Shown one piece after another: positions 27,435-36,547 of a stretch of 64,000 bases of DNA. A program made the translations under genes and the position numbers. Under the pieces are notes generated by a model that worked only from the letters and a program-made list of their open reading frames with translations, had not been told where the DNA came from and searched no databases. Location of the stretch: positions 1,364,001-1,428,000 of the forward strand of contig NZ_CP182947.1 of NCBI RefSeq assembly GCF_048320135.1, written 5' to 3'. Each line of letters starts with the position of its first letter. Position 1 is the stretch's first letter. The stretch comes from Ideonella_A sakaiensis_A. GTDB lineage: Bacteria; Pseudomonadota; Gammaproteobacteria; Burkholderiales; Burkholderiaceae_C.

Positions 27435-28262
27435 ATGCACTATCTGATCGGCGACGTACAGGGCTGTTGCGGCGCACTGCAGCGGCTGCTCGAAAAAATC
27501 GATTTCTCGGCCTCCCGCGACCGGCTGTTCGTGCTCGGCGACATGGTCAACCGCGGGCCGCAGAGCCTGGCGACGTTGCGTTTGCTGCGCGGGCTCGGCG
27601 ACGCAGCGAGCTGCCTGCTCGGCAACCACGACCTGCACCTGTTGGCGGCTGCACACGGCGTACGCAAGGTCCACCGCAGCGACACGCTCGACGACATCCT
27701 CACCGCCGACGACCGCGAAGCCTGGATCGACTGGGTGCGCTGGCGGCCGCTGGCGATCTTCGACGACGGCTGGCTGATGGTGCACGCCGGTGTCGTGCCG
27801 CAGTGGGACCGCGAACAGACGATGCGCCTGGCCGCCGAGGTTGAGACGCGGCTGCGCGGCCCGGACCTGACCGCCTTCCTGCAGGTGATGTACGGCAACC
27901 AGCCGGCGCGCTGGGACGACGCCCTCGACGGCGACGACCGCCTGCGCCTGGTCATCAATGCGCTGACGCGCACCCGCTTCCTGCTGCCCGACGGCTCGCT
28001 CGACTTCACGACCAAGGAGGGGGTCGACGAGGCCCCGCCCGGCCTGACGCCGTGGTTCGACGCACCGGGCCGCCGCACCGCCGGCCAGCCGATCGCCTTT
28101 GGTCACTGGTCACGGCTCGGCCTGATCAACCGCCCCAACCTCGTCGCGCTCGATACCGGTTGCGTCTGGGGCGGCGCGCTCAGCGCGTTGCGCATCGACG
28201 GCGGCCGCCGCGAGCTGATCCAGGTCGACTGCGCCGCCAGCGCCACGCCGAACCTCAACTGA
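27435..28262 (+). CDS. apaH: Symmetrical bis(5'-nucleosyl)-tetraphosphatase
   Basis: Hydrolyses Ap4A to two ADP and so affects stress signalling and RNA capping with Np4N. The 275-residue calcineurin-type phosphoesterase has GDVQGC, GDMVNRGP and LGNHDLHLL metal-binding motifs, and AFGHWSRLGL near the end. It precedes tRNA-Ser on the same strand by 36 bp. Length and motifs are normal. Confidence 0.95.
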   Translation: MHYLIGDVQGCCGALQRLLEKIDFSASRDRLFVLGDMVNRGPQSLATLRLLRGLGDAASCLLGNHDLHLLAAAHGVRKVHRSDTLDDILTADDREAWIDWVRWRPLAIFDDGWLMVHAGVVPQWDREQTMRLAAEVETRLRGPDLTAFLQVMYGNQPARWDDALDGDDRLRLVINALTRTRFLLPDGSLDFTTKEGVDEAPPGLTPWFDAPGRRTAGQPIAFGHWSRLGLINRPNLVALDTGCVWGGALSALRIDGGRRELIQVDCAASATPNLN

Positions 28263-28289
28263 CGGCGCAGCAGGCGCCGCCTCTACAAT
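28259..28289 (+). promoter_or_regulatory. Possible tRNA-Ser promoter
   Basis: CTGACG (28259-28264) and TACAAT (28284-28289) could act as -35 and -10, 19 bp apart, with the -10 ending 9 bp before the mature tRNA. The -10 is good; the spacing is one to two bases longer than ideal. Confidence 0.45.
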
Positions 28290-28298
28290 GGCGGGCGC

Positions 28299-28388
28299 GG
28301 AAGGCTGGCCGAGTGGTTTAAGGCAGCAGTCTTGAAAACTGCCGAGGGTTTGCGCCCTCCGTGGGTTCGAATCCCACGCCTTCCACCA
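28299..28388 (+). tRNA. tRNA-Ser (anticodon UGA)
   Basis: A class II tRNA: acceptor GGAAGGC (28299-28305) pairs with GCCTTCC (28378-28384); the anticodon loop CTTGAAA gives UGA; a long variable arm GAGGGTTTGCGCCCTC follows; the T arm is GTGGGTTCGAATCCCAC. CCA is encoded (28386-28388). The discriminator base reads A, whereas bacterial tRNA-Ser generally has G. The gene sits at the left border of the catabolic block, and tRNA-Ser 3' ends are common integration targets. Confidence 0.95.
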
Positions 28389-28403
28389 GGCAGCTGATAA
28401 ATC

Positions 28404-28424
28404 AGGGCCTTCACGGCCCTTTTT
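28404..28424 (+). terminator. Rho-independent terminator after tRNA-Ser
   Basis: AGGGCC (28404-28409) pairs with GGCCCT (28415-28420) around a short loop and is followed by a run of T. It closes the apaH/tRNA unit, which means the next gene needs its own promoter. The remaining 135 bp to 28559 hold no gene; the 9-mer ATCAAGAAC occurs twice (28448 and 28537). Confidence 0.85.
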
Positions 28425-28559
28425 GTCGGTTACCCATTAACGCACCCATCAAGAACCTCGGCGGCCGTGTCGCAGCTGTTTCTTCTCGCGCCTGTTCGGA
28501 TGGTCATCGTTGATCGTCGCTAAACAATCGCGTCCTATCAAGAACATCCGCAGGCGGGC

Positions 28560-29489
28560 ATGAGCGCAACGCATTCTTCCTCGGTTGCCGTGGCCGGCAG
28601 CATTGCGTCAATCCGCAAAGTTGGCCTGCTCGGCCTTGGCATCATGGGCTCGGCGATGTCAGCCAATCTGGTGCGCGCCGGTTTCGAGGTGCGGGGCTAC
28701 GATCCGGTGCCCGTGGCTGGCCAAGCCTTGTCAGAGTGCGGCGGCCAGTCCTTGGGAGATGCCGAGTCGGTGATCAGGGATTCAGAGGTCCTGCTGCTGA
28801 GCCTGCCTGGGGAAGCAGCTTTGAAGCAGACTGTCATGCTGATCGCAGCACATGGCCTTGCCGGGCAGATCGTTGCCGAAACCAGCACCTTCTCGATTGA
28901 GGCCAAGCAGGTTGCACACGACCTGCTCGCTGCTCGCGGCATCGTGATGCTTGATTGCCCGCTGTCGGGTACCGGGGCCCAGGCGCGCACCCGCGATCTG
29001 GCCGTGTACGCCAGTGGTGACAGCGACGCGATTTCACGCATGTCGCCGGTGTTCGACGGCTTTGCGCGTGTCACCTATCCGATTGGCGTTTTTGGCAACG
29101 GCATGCGCATGAAGCTGATGGCCAATCTGCTGGTGGCCATCCACAATGTATCGGCCGCGGAGGCGTTGCTGATGGGTTCGCGCATGGGCATCGACATGGA
29201 GCTTGCCGTCAAGGTGCTTTCCGATGGCGCAGGCGGATCGCGCATGCTGCAGGTGCGCGGCCCGATGATGGTGAACCAGGGCTGGACCGATGCGACGATG
29301 AAGGTGCAGACTTGGCAGAAGGACATGTCGCTGATTGCCGCCGAACTGGCAGCCGCCAACGTGCCTGCGCCGTTGTTCAATGCCTGTGTCCCGGTCTACA
29401 ACGCGGCGATGGGAATGGGGCATGCAAAGGACGATACGGCCGCCGTTTTCGACGTCCTCGAGCGCATGTCTGCGCCAGCTCGGAACTGA
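28560..29489 (+). CDS. NAD(P)-dependent beta-hydroxyacid dehydrogenase (3-hydroxyisobutyrate dehydrogenase family)
   Basis: A 309-residue Rossmann-fold enzyme with GLGIMG (25-30) for the dinucleotide, LDCPLSGTGAQA for substrate contact and the catalytic lysine K185 in GMRMKLMANLL. Members oxidise beta-hydroxy acids such as 3-hydroxyisobutyrate or tartronate semialdehyde; the substrate here is unknown. An Asp/Glu for NAD selectivity cannot be judged reliably. It is the first gene right of tRNA-Ser and converges with the GTPase gene. In a CoA-thioester pathway it could oxidise a hydroxy-acid product. Confidence 0.85.
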   Translation: MSATHSSSVAVAGSIASIRKVGLLGLGIMGSAMSANLVRAGFEVRGYDPVPVAGQALSECGGQSLGDAESVIRDSEVLLLSLPGEAALKQTVMLIAAHGLAGQIVAETSTFSIEAKQVAHDLLAARGIVMLDCPLSGTGAQARTRDLAVYASGDSDAISRMSPVFDGFARVTYPIGVFGNGMRMKLMANLLVAIHNVSAAEALLMGSRMGIDMELAVKVLSDGAGGSRMLQVRGPMMVNQGWTDATMKVQTWQKDMSLIAAELAAANVPAPLFNACVPVYNAAMGMGHAKDDTAAVFDVLERMSAPARN

Positions 29490-29497
29490 TCAGGGCG

Positions 29498-29512
29498 ACG
29501 CTGATTCAGCGT
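29498..29512. terminator. Small hairpin between convergent genes
   Basis: ACGCTG (29498-29503) and CAGCGT (29507-29512) form a 6-bp stem with a 3-base loop just after the dehydrogenase stop, in the 80-bp gap between convergent genes. No T-run follows, so termination by this element is only a possibility. Confidence 0.25.
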
Positions 29513-29570
29513 TGCCTCAGGACGCAGCGCGCGCTGGCGGCTGAATCCAGCGGTGCCTTGCGGCGCCGCT

Positions 29571-30610
<1,040 letters not shown>

Positions 30611-30611
<1 letters not shown>

Positions 30612-31864
30612 CAGATGTTCATCTCGAGGATATAGAGACCGCCGCCGAAGCGGTCGATCGTATAGACGATCTGCTTCTCGTCGACGAAGACGTCATTGAG
30701 CTGCACCGCACCGACCGGTGACAGCCGCGGAGCGCCGGGAACGAAATAGGCGATCTCCTCGACCCGGTATGGGTTGCTGGTGTCGTAGACGCGCACACCG
30801 CCATTAAAGAAGGTGCCGATGATGATGGTGTCGGAGCAGAACGACCCCGGCACCGGCAGGTTCTCGTGCAGGTTGTGAGCGCCGAAGCGGCCGCCGCGCT
30901 TGGCGAATACCTCCGGCGGCGGCATCGGAAAGGTGCCGATCGGCAGCGGGTGGGCTTCCGAGCGTGCGTCGACGACCCAGACCAGTTTCGGCCAGTCCTT
31001 GCCGTCGTCCTGCACACACTCGTCACTGACGATCCACAGGTCGCGGCTGAACAGCGGCAGCACGGTGTGGGTGAAGCCGTTGAACGGTGGTGAATGGTTC
31101 CAGGTCGACACCACCTTGATGTCAGCCGGGTTGGCGATGTCGAGCACCACGGCACCGCCGTCGATATATCCGACATAGGCGCGGTCAGGGCGGTCGGGAA
31201 ATACATTGGTGTTGTGGGCACGAAATCCGGTGTCGAATTGCGGCGGCAGCCGGGCCGGTTGCGGTTCACTGTCGCCGACCCGCGTTCCAGGCATCCACCA
31301 CCGGCCGGCTTCGACCGGGCGCGTCGGCTCGCTGACGTCGATGATTCGGTAGAACTGGTGGTCCCGCGGGTTGTGTGGCTGGAAGTCCGGTGCCCCTGCG
31401 GCGATGTGCACGGTCTTGCCATCGACGAACCACAAGGCGTGCACACCGCGCGAGAACGGTCCCGAGCAGTCGAAATGGGAGATCAGCTCCGGCCGTTCGG
31501 GCACGCTGATATTCCACAGGTCGAAGCCGGCAGGCTTCAGCCCTGCGGTCTGGGTCTGGTAGGCAACCGCCATCAGGTTTCCGCTGACGTCGAGCGAATT
31601 GGAGCGAACCTTCATGTGTGGCAGTTCGGTCTGCACCAGCACCTTCGGCCGGCGCGGGTCGGTGACTTCGACAGCGGTGAAATTCTTCGGCGCAGATTCG
31701 TGTGCCATCCACAACACGCGGCGACCGTCATCGGTCAGCTGCATTGCAATGCCTTCACCCATGCCCCCGAAGCCCTCGAGCTCGTGATGCGCGAGCAGGG
31801 TCATGTTATGGGCCAGCGTCTGATGCGCGCGACTTGCCGGTGCGACCGGAGCTAGGGAATCCAT
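30611..31864 (-). CDS. LVIVD-repeat beta-propeller-like protein
   Basis: A 417-residue protein with repeating AVEVTDPRRPKVL, NISVPERPELI, IIDVSEPTRPVEAG, VLDIANPADIKVV and VYDTSNPYRVEEI units, the LVIVD type expected to form a propeller. There is no signal peptide in this reading (MDSLAPVAPASRAHQ). It is rich in His, Asp and Trp (HALWFVDG, GFRAHNTNVFP, GFTHTVLP), which could bind metal. Function is unknown. It is preceded by a perfect palindrome (31887-31898) and followed without a gap by the CobW-type GTPase. Confidence 0.75.
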
Positions 31865-31886
31865 GGGGGTCTCCTGGGTGTTAATT

Positions 31887-31898
31887 TATCGATCGATA
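31887..31898. promoter_or_regulatory. Candidate operator A (TATCGATCGATA)
   Basis: A perfect 12-bp palindrome 22 bp upstream of the LVIVD start. It shares the ATCGAT/ATCAAT core with two further palindromes in this block (33031 and 35845), as expected for sites of one TetR-type repressor. Confidence 0.45.
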
Positions 31899-31934
31899 GC
31901 AAAAGCGGATGCACTGCCGGCCTGTGAAGATCGG

Positions 31935-32906
31935 TCAGTCGAGGGCGATATTTGCCTGCTTCAGCAGAGTGGTCCATTCGCCCAGTTCCTTGTTGATGCG
32001 ATCGGCCATCTCCTTCGGGCTCGTTCCCAGCGGCTCGACCCCGCGCTCCTGGATGCGCTTCTGCATCTCCGGCATCTGCACCACCTTGACCATCGCGGCA
32101 TTCAGGCGCTGCACGATCGCAGCCGGCGTCCCCGCCGGCGCCCAGATGCCCTGCCAGCCGACGATTTCGTAACCCGGCACCGTTTCCGCGACGCTGGGCA
32201 CATCGGGTAACACGGCCAGCCTTTTTCTTGAACTGACGGCCAGCACCTTGACCTTGCCGCCTTTGACCAGTTCGATCGACGCCGGGATCGGGTCCAGCTT
32301 GAGCTGCACCACGCCGGCGATTAGGTCGGTGTTGGTGTTGCTGCGATACGGCACATGGGTCATCTGCGTACCTGTCATGCGCTCCAGCAGCAGACCTCCC
32401 AGGTGCGCGGCAGACCCCGGCCCGGTCGACGCGTAATTCACCTGACCCGGTTTGGCGCGGTTGTGGCGGATCAGCTCGTCGATTGTGTTGGGCTCGAAAT
32501 CCTTGGGCGCGATCCACATGTAGCTGAGGTTCAGCGTCAGCCCGATCGGCGCAAGGTCGCGTTCGGGGTGATATGGCAGCTTCTTGTACAGCGGCGGATT
32601 CATTGTCGCCACCTGATTGAAGCCATAAAGCAGCGTGTAGCCGTCGGCCGGCGACTTCGCGACCTTGTCGGTGCCGATGATGCCGGCGGCACCGGGAATC
32701 GTTTCGACGACCATCGGCTGACCGAGTTCTTCGCTCATCGCTGCGGTGATCATCCGCGCCATCACATCGGGGCTGCCGCCGGGAGAACTGGGCACGATCA
32801 CCCGGATCGGCTTGGTCGGGTAGGTCTGGGCATGGCTTGTTACTGCCATCAATCCCAGAGCGGTGGCGGCAGCGACCGCCAGGCAGTGGCGTTTGCTGAT
32901 ATTCAT
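31935..32906 (-). CDS. Bug-type periplasmic binding protein (tripartite tricarboxylate transporter family)
   Basis: A 323-residue solute-binding protein. The signal peptide (MNISKRHCLAVAAATALGLM to SHAQ) is followed by YPTKPIRVIVPSSPGGSPDVMAR, the conserved ligand-loop start of Bug proteins, and later HVPYRS and PDVPSVAE. These proteins bind carboxylic acids in the periplasm. No TctA/TctB membrane genes are present in the window, as is usual for orphan Bug genes of Burkholderiales. ATG 32906 was chosen for the signal peptide. Confidence 0.9.
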   Translation of the reverse strand: MNISKRHCLAVAAATALGLMAVTSHAQTYPTKPIRVIVPSSPGGSPDVMARMITAAMSEELGQPMVVETIPGAAGIIGTDKVAKSPADGYTLLYGFNQVATMNPPLYKKLPYHPERDLAPIGLTLNLSYMWIAPKDFEPNTIDELIRHNRAKPGQVNYASTGPGSAAHLGGLLLERMTGTQMTHVPYRSNTNTDLIAGVVQLKLDPIPASIELVKGGKVKVLAVSSRKRLAVLPDVPSVAETVPGYEIVGWQGIWAPAGTPAAIVQRLNAAMVKVVQMPEMQKRIQERGVEPLGTSPKEMADRINKELGEWTTLLKQANIALD

Positions 32907-33028
32907 GGGCTCATCCTCTGTTCTGCGAGACAGCCCGGCAGAGCCGGGCAGCTGGTGTGGACAAATGCCGACGCTACGGCGGCGGGCGGGGCCCGGCGAG
33001 CGCCGGTATGATGCGGGCGCCAGGATAA

Positions 33029-33801
33029 TCAATCAATTGATTTAATCAAATGGGTGATTGCCCTATCCCGAGCCCGGCGCAACGACCGCTTGAACGAGTC
33101 AGCACTTCGATTTTTCGCGCTCTTCAGGCCGCTTGCGCTCCTGCTCGACCAGTCGCGGGAGACCTCGCGGGCACCCGTCAGAAAGGCCTCGACGGCAAAA
33201 CGCACTTTTTGCTCAATGGCAACGGCCATTGGCAGGCGATACACGGCTTCACGGATCGCGGTATAGAAGATGCCATCGTGCAAGGTCCAGAAAAATTCGA
33301 TTTCCTGTCCGACACCGGCGCGGAGTCCTTGATACCACAGTGGCGGCGCAATTGCCGGCAGCATGGCACCAGCAGATCGGACTTGACGCGTTTCAGATAA
33401 CGCCGATTCAAGTCGCCGCCTTCCAGTCCGGCAAACAGGTAGATGCGGATCCACTCGGGCCGGTAGGTGGCGCTTGAATAGGTGCCGTAGAAATCGACCA
33501 GCCGCTCGCCGAGCGGCCGCGACTCGTCTTCGAGCAGTTCGAGCCAGTGCGGCTGCAAGCGTCCCATGAACACATGCAGGTAGACCTGGTCGATCAGGTC
33601 CTGCTTGGATTTGAAATAGCTGTAGAGCAGCGGCTGCGTGATACCGAGCCGGCGCGACAGCTCTCGCGTATGGCCGGCGAATCCGGCCTCGGCGAAATAG
33701 TGGATCGCACCATGCAGGATCTGCTGATGGCGCTCATCAGCGCGCAGCCGTGTGCGTTTGCGCGCGACCGGACGATCTTCGGGGACGGAGGCTGCGGGCA
33801 T
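33029..33801 (-). pseudogene. TetR/AcrR family regulator, frameshifted
   Basis: The 5' frame from ATG 33801 encodes a normal HTH (HYFAEAGFAGHTRELSRRLG, QPLLYSYFKSKQDLIDQVY) and the ligand domain as far as HCGIKDSAPVSD. The family-like sequence then continues in another frame (GQEIEFFWTLHDGIFYTAIR, then REAVYRLPMA) to a stop at 33029. The change lies near 33300-33313 and equals one missing base. It is either a real inactivating mutation or a sequence error. If functional, it is the natural candidate to bind the ATCGAT-type palindromes in this block. Confidence 0.75.
33031..33042. promoter_or_regulatory. Candidate operator B (AATCAATTGATT)
   Basis: A perfect 12-bp palindrome just past the TetR stop and about 125 bp upstream of the Bug gene start, set in an AT-rich patch that stands out from the GC-rich surroundings. 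It matches operators A and C in its core. Confidence 0.45.
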
Positions 33802-33844
33802 GGTCTGTGCGGCCACATGCGTTGCGGTGGCCGGCTCGCCGGCG

Positions 33845-34288
33845 TCAGGCAACCGGATCGCCTGTCTCCGCCACCACACCGACTGTCTTGGCCGCCGTGA
33901 GGATGCAGACTTCGTCGTTGTCCGAGGTATCACCCGAGATGCCGATGGCACCCATCAACGTGCCGTCGGCGCTGCACAGCAATGCGCCACCGGCAACCGG
34001 CACCATGCGGCCCTCGGAGGCAATGTCGATGGCGGTGAAGAAATGCGGCACCGCCTGCGCCCGGCGCGCCAGTTCGCGACCGCCGAAACCCATGCCGAGT
34101 GCCCCCCAGGCCTTGCCGATGGCAATTTGCGGCCGCAAGATGCCTGCACCCTCCTCACGCTTGAGCACCTTTAAATGGCCACCGGTGTCGAGGATGGCAA
34201 CCGTGAGCGGAGCGAATGCTTTTTGCCGGCCGACCTTGAGGGCCTCGTCGGCCAGTTGGTCGGCTTGCGCAAGTGTGATGCTGGACAT
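33845..34288 (-). CDS. GlcG/HbpS-like heme-binding-domain protein
   Basis: A 147-residue protein of the GlcG/HbpS family: LADEALKVGRQKAFAPLTVAILDTGG, the GGRELARRAQAVPHFFT segment and VPVAGGALL, then GAIGISGDTSDNDEVC. Family members bind heme or sit in glycolate and aromatic catabolic operons with unclear roles. No signal peptide is present. It lies between the TetR and NIPSNAP genes on the same strand, 43 bp before the regulator. Confidence 0.82.
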   Translation of the reverse strand: MSSITLAQADQLADEALKVGRQKAFAPLTVAILDTGGHLKVLKREEGAGILRPQIAIGKAWGALGMGFGGRELARRAQAVPHFFTAIDIASEGRMVPVAGGALLCSADGTLMGAIGISGDTSDNDEVCILTAAKTVGVVAETGDPVA

Positions 34289-34303
34289 GGGATATGGTCG
34301 GTG

Positions 34304-34608
34304 TCAGTTGGGAGAAAAATCGGTCGGACGAAGGATCTGCGACTGCTGGTCGATAACGACGTCGAGCGCAGCGAACGCGCGCCGGTATTCTGCCCATGCG
34401 GGGTCGGCGTCAAGGGCCGCGCGGCGCTTCTCACGATCGCCCAGGTTGTCGTAGCGCCACATGTGCACGACCTGGTTCATCGCCCCGATCTCGGATACAT
34501 AGAAGCCGATCAGCCCGCCGAGGTGGCGGTTCTGCAGTGGCGGTAGAGATTGACGAAGTCGCCCGTTCGGCCGGGTTTCATCGTGTAAGTGCGCAATTCG
34601 ACGATCAT
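34304..34608 (-). pseudogene. NIPSNAP family protein, frameshifted
   Basis: From ATG 34608 the first frame reads MIVELRTYTMKPGRTGDFVN and LYRH, then ends in a stop. The rest of a NIPSNAP protein continues in a different frame (LQNRHLGGLIGFYVSEIGAM, VVHMWRYDN, RRAALDADPAWAEY, ILRPTDFSPN) to the stop at 34304. Compared with the family, several residues are missing at the joint near 34530, so the lesion is a small deletion, not just one base. Function of intact relatives is poorly known. Confidence 0.75.
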
Positions 34609-34657
34609 GGTTGGGTTCACGCCGCGGCGGTGAGTTGGATTCCGTCGGTGTAGCGGC

Positions 34658-35800
34658 TCAGAGCCCCAGTGTGCCGGCGATGATGTTCTTTTGGACTTCC
34701 GACGTGCCGCCGCCGATGGTCGCCAGCCGGGAGTCGCGGAAGAAGCGCTGCATCGGATACTCCATGCAGTAGCCATAGCCGCCCAGGATCTGCAGGCAGA
34801 TGTCCGAGATCGTCTTGTACGACTCAGCAACGTAGTACTTGAGCACTGCGGCATCGGCGCGCTCGGCCTGGTTGTTCTCCATCAGCCAGGCGTAGCGACG
34901 AACCATCGTCTGCGAGGTGTCGAGCATCACCTTCATGTCGGCGAACTTGTGCTGGGTAACCTGGAAGCTGCCGATCGGCTTGCCGAATTGGTGGCGTGTC
35001 TTGGCGTAGTCCAGCGCGAAGTCGAAAGCGCGCCGCGCGGCGCCGATGCGCGCCGCCGACAGGCAAAGCCGTTCGTAGCGCAAGGTGTCTTCGCAGACGT
35101 TCCAGCCGTGGTCGAGTTCGCCGAGCAGCGCGCTGCGTGGTACACGAACATTGGTGTAGGTGACTTCGGTCGTGCCGATCGCGTTCTGACCGAGCGTCAG
35201 GATCTTGCGCACCTCGATACCCGGCAGCCGCGTATCGACCAGCAAGGTGCTGATGCCGAGCTGCTTCTTGCCGAGGTCGTTGGTGCGACAGGCGAGCAGC
35301 ACATAGTCGGATATGTCCATGCCCGATGTGAACTGCTTGCGCCCGTTGACGACGAAGTGGTCGCCGTCGAGCACTGCACGGGTGCGCAGTGCGGCTGCGT
35401 CGGAGCCCGAGTCGGGCTCGGTGAGTGCAAATGCGAAGCTCAGCTCACCCTTGACGGTGCCCGGAACGATGCGCTGCTTTTGCTCCTCGGTACCGTGCTT
35501 GAGGATCGCATAACAACCGAAGGTGAAGCTGCGGAACAGCCACAGTCCCAGTTCCTCGAAATGGTTGCCGGTCTCTTCGAGCAGCAGCGCCAGGTCGGTT
35601 GGCGTGCCGCCGGCGCCGCCGTAATCCTCGGGTGCAATCAGGCCGAGCCAGCCGTTGCGTGCGATCGCATTGAACGCCTCTCGAGGCGGCGTGCGGGTCT
35701 CGTCGCATCGCGCTGCGTATTCCATGCTGCAGACATCGTCGAGCAGCGTGCGCACATGGTGGACCATGGCTTGCTGGTCACTGGTGAGGCCGAAGTTCAT
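34658..35800 (-). CDS. Acyl-CoA dehydrogenase
   Basis: A 380-residue FAD enzyme that desaturates an acyl-CoA at C2-C3. It has FALTEPDSGSDAAAL, GRKQFTSG for FAD, TRHQFGKPIGSFQ and the C-terminal QILGGYGYCMEYPMQR block. The usual catalytic EGT is IGGGTSE here, so the Glu is absent at that place; E243 in RYERL occupies the position used by isovaleryl- and long-chain-type enzymes. Start ATG 35800 lies 45 bp downstream of operator C. It probably heads the unit with NIPSNAP, GlcG-like and TetR genes. Confidence 0.88.
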   Translation of the reverse strand: MNFGLTSDQQAMVHHVRTLLDDVCSMEYAARCDETRTPPREAFNAIARNGWLGLIAPEDYGGAGGTPTDLALLLEETGNHFEELGLWLFRSFTFGCYAILKHGTEEQKQRIVPGTVKGELSFAFALTEPDSGSDAAALRTRAVLDGDHFVVNGRKQFTSGMDISDYVLLACRTNDLGKKQLGISTLLVDTRLPGIEVRKILTLGQNAIGTTEVTYTNVRVPRSALLGELDHGWNVCEDTLRYERLCLSAARIGAARRAFDFALDYAKTRHQFGKPIGSFQVTQHKFADMKVMLDTSQTMVRRYAWLMENNQAERADAAVLKYYVAESYKTISDICLQILGGYGYCMEYPMQRFFRDSRLATIGGGTSEVQKNIIAGTLGL

Positions 35801-35844
35801 CGAGGGACTTCCTTGGTTGGCTGGAGCGGGACACAGGGATTGTA

Positions 35845-35869
35845 TCAATCGATTTAAGCAATCGATTGA
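35845..35869. promoter_or_regulatory. Candidate operator C (25-bp palindrome)
   Basis: TCAATCGATT (35845-35854) and AATCGATTGA (35860-35869) form a perfect inverted repeat with a 5-base spacer, and a further CGATCGATT follows at 35876. It lies 45 bp upstream of the acyl-CoA dehydrogenase start, the usual place for a TetR operator. Confidence 0.55.
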
Positions 35870-35895
35870 ATCATACGATCGATTCCTGCCGATCG

Positions 35896-36543
35896 TCAAT
35901 CGCGCAGAAATGTCCTCGCATCGGACGCAGGCGCGATTGGCTGCCCGGCCAGTCGCCGCGCCAGCGTCAACGCATGATCGAGCGGGTCTCCATCGACGAC
36001 CTCGGTGACGAGGCCCCAGCTGCGCCCCTGTTCCACATCGAACGGCCGCCCCGTCAGCGCGGCGAACGCCAGCCCGCGCCGGCTCATCGCCGTACCGGCT
36101 GACTTCAGGATCTGCCCACCCGGCACGAAGCCGAAGTTGATCTCGGGCAGGCCGAAACGTGTATCGCGGCCGGCCAGCACGATGTCCGAACTGGCTAGGA
36201 TCGGCAGCGCGGTACCAAGACAGTAACCCTGGACCGCCGCGATCTTGATCTGCGGCAACTGGCACAGCAGACGCGTCCGCCAGCGCTCGGTGGCGGCGCG
36301 GGCGCGGCGCAGCAGTTCGGGCGAACGGGTCGAACTGTCGAAAAAATCCTTCATGTCCATGCCGGCCGAAAAATGGCCGCCGATGCCGTGGAAGACGACG
36401 ACGCGCAGGTCGCGGTCCTGCACGGTGCGCGCAAGAATGCCTTCGAGCGCCAGCGTCAGCTCGACACCGATGGCATTACGTTTGGCGGCGCGATCCAGCC
36501 CGATGCAGCGGATGCCGCCGTCGAGGTCCTCGATCTTCAGCAT
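35896..36543 (-). CDS. Enoyl-CoA hydratase/isomerase family protein (short)
   Basis: A 215-residue crotonase-fold protein, shorter than the usual 255-260 because the C-terminal helices are reduced. HFSAGMDMKDFF is the first oxyanion block, IAAVQGYCLGTALPILASSD the second, and LPEINFGFVPGG keeps the Glu equivalent to Glu164 of rat hydratase; the Glu144 position is not Glu. ATG 36543 starts 5 bp after the preceding gene ends; a longer start at 36582 would overlap it. Substrate unknown. Confidence 0.78.
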   Translation of the reverse strand: MLKIEDLDGGIRCIGLDRAAKRNAIGVELTLALEGILARTVQDRDLRVVVFHGIGGHFSAGMDMKDFFDSSTRSPELLRRARAATERWRTRLLCQLPQIKIAAVQGYCLGTALPILASSDIVLAGRDTRFGLPEINFGFVPGGQILKSAGTAMSRRGLAFAALTGRPFDVEQGRSWGLVTEVVDGDPLDHALTLARRLAGQPIAPASDARTFLRD

Positions 36544-36547
36544 CGCG

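Noticed and set aside
28425..28559. Possible attachment site or integrase end after tRNA-Ser
   Set aside because: A short repeated 9-mer and some phage-like flavour, but no integrase frame and no second copy of the tRNA 3' end seen.
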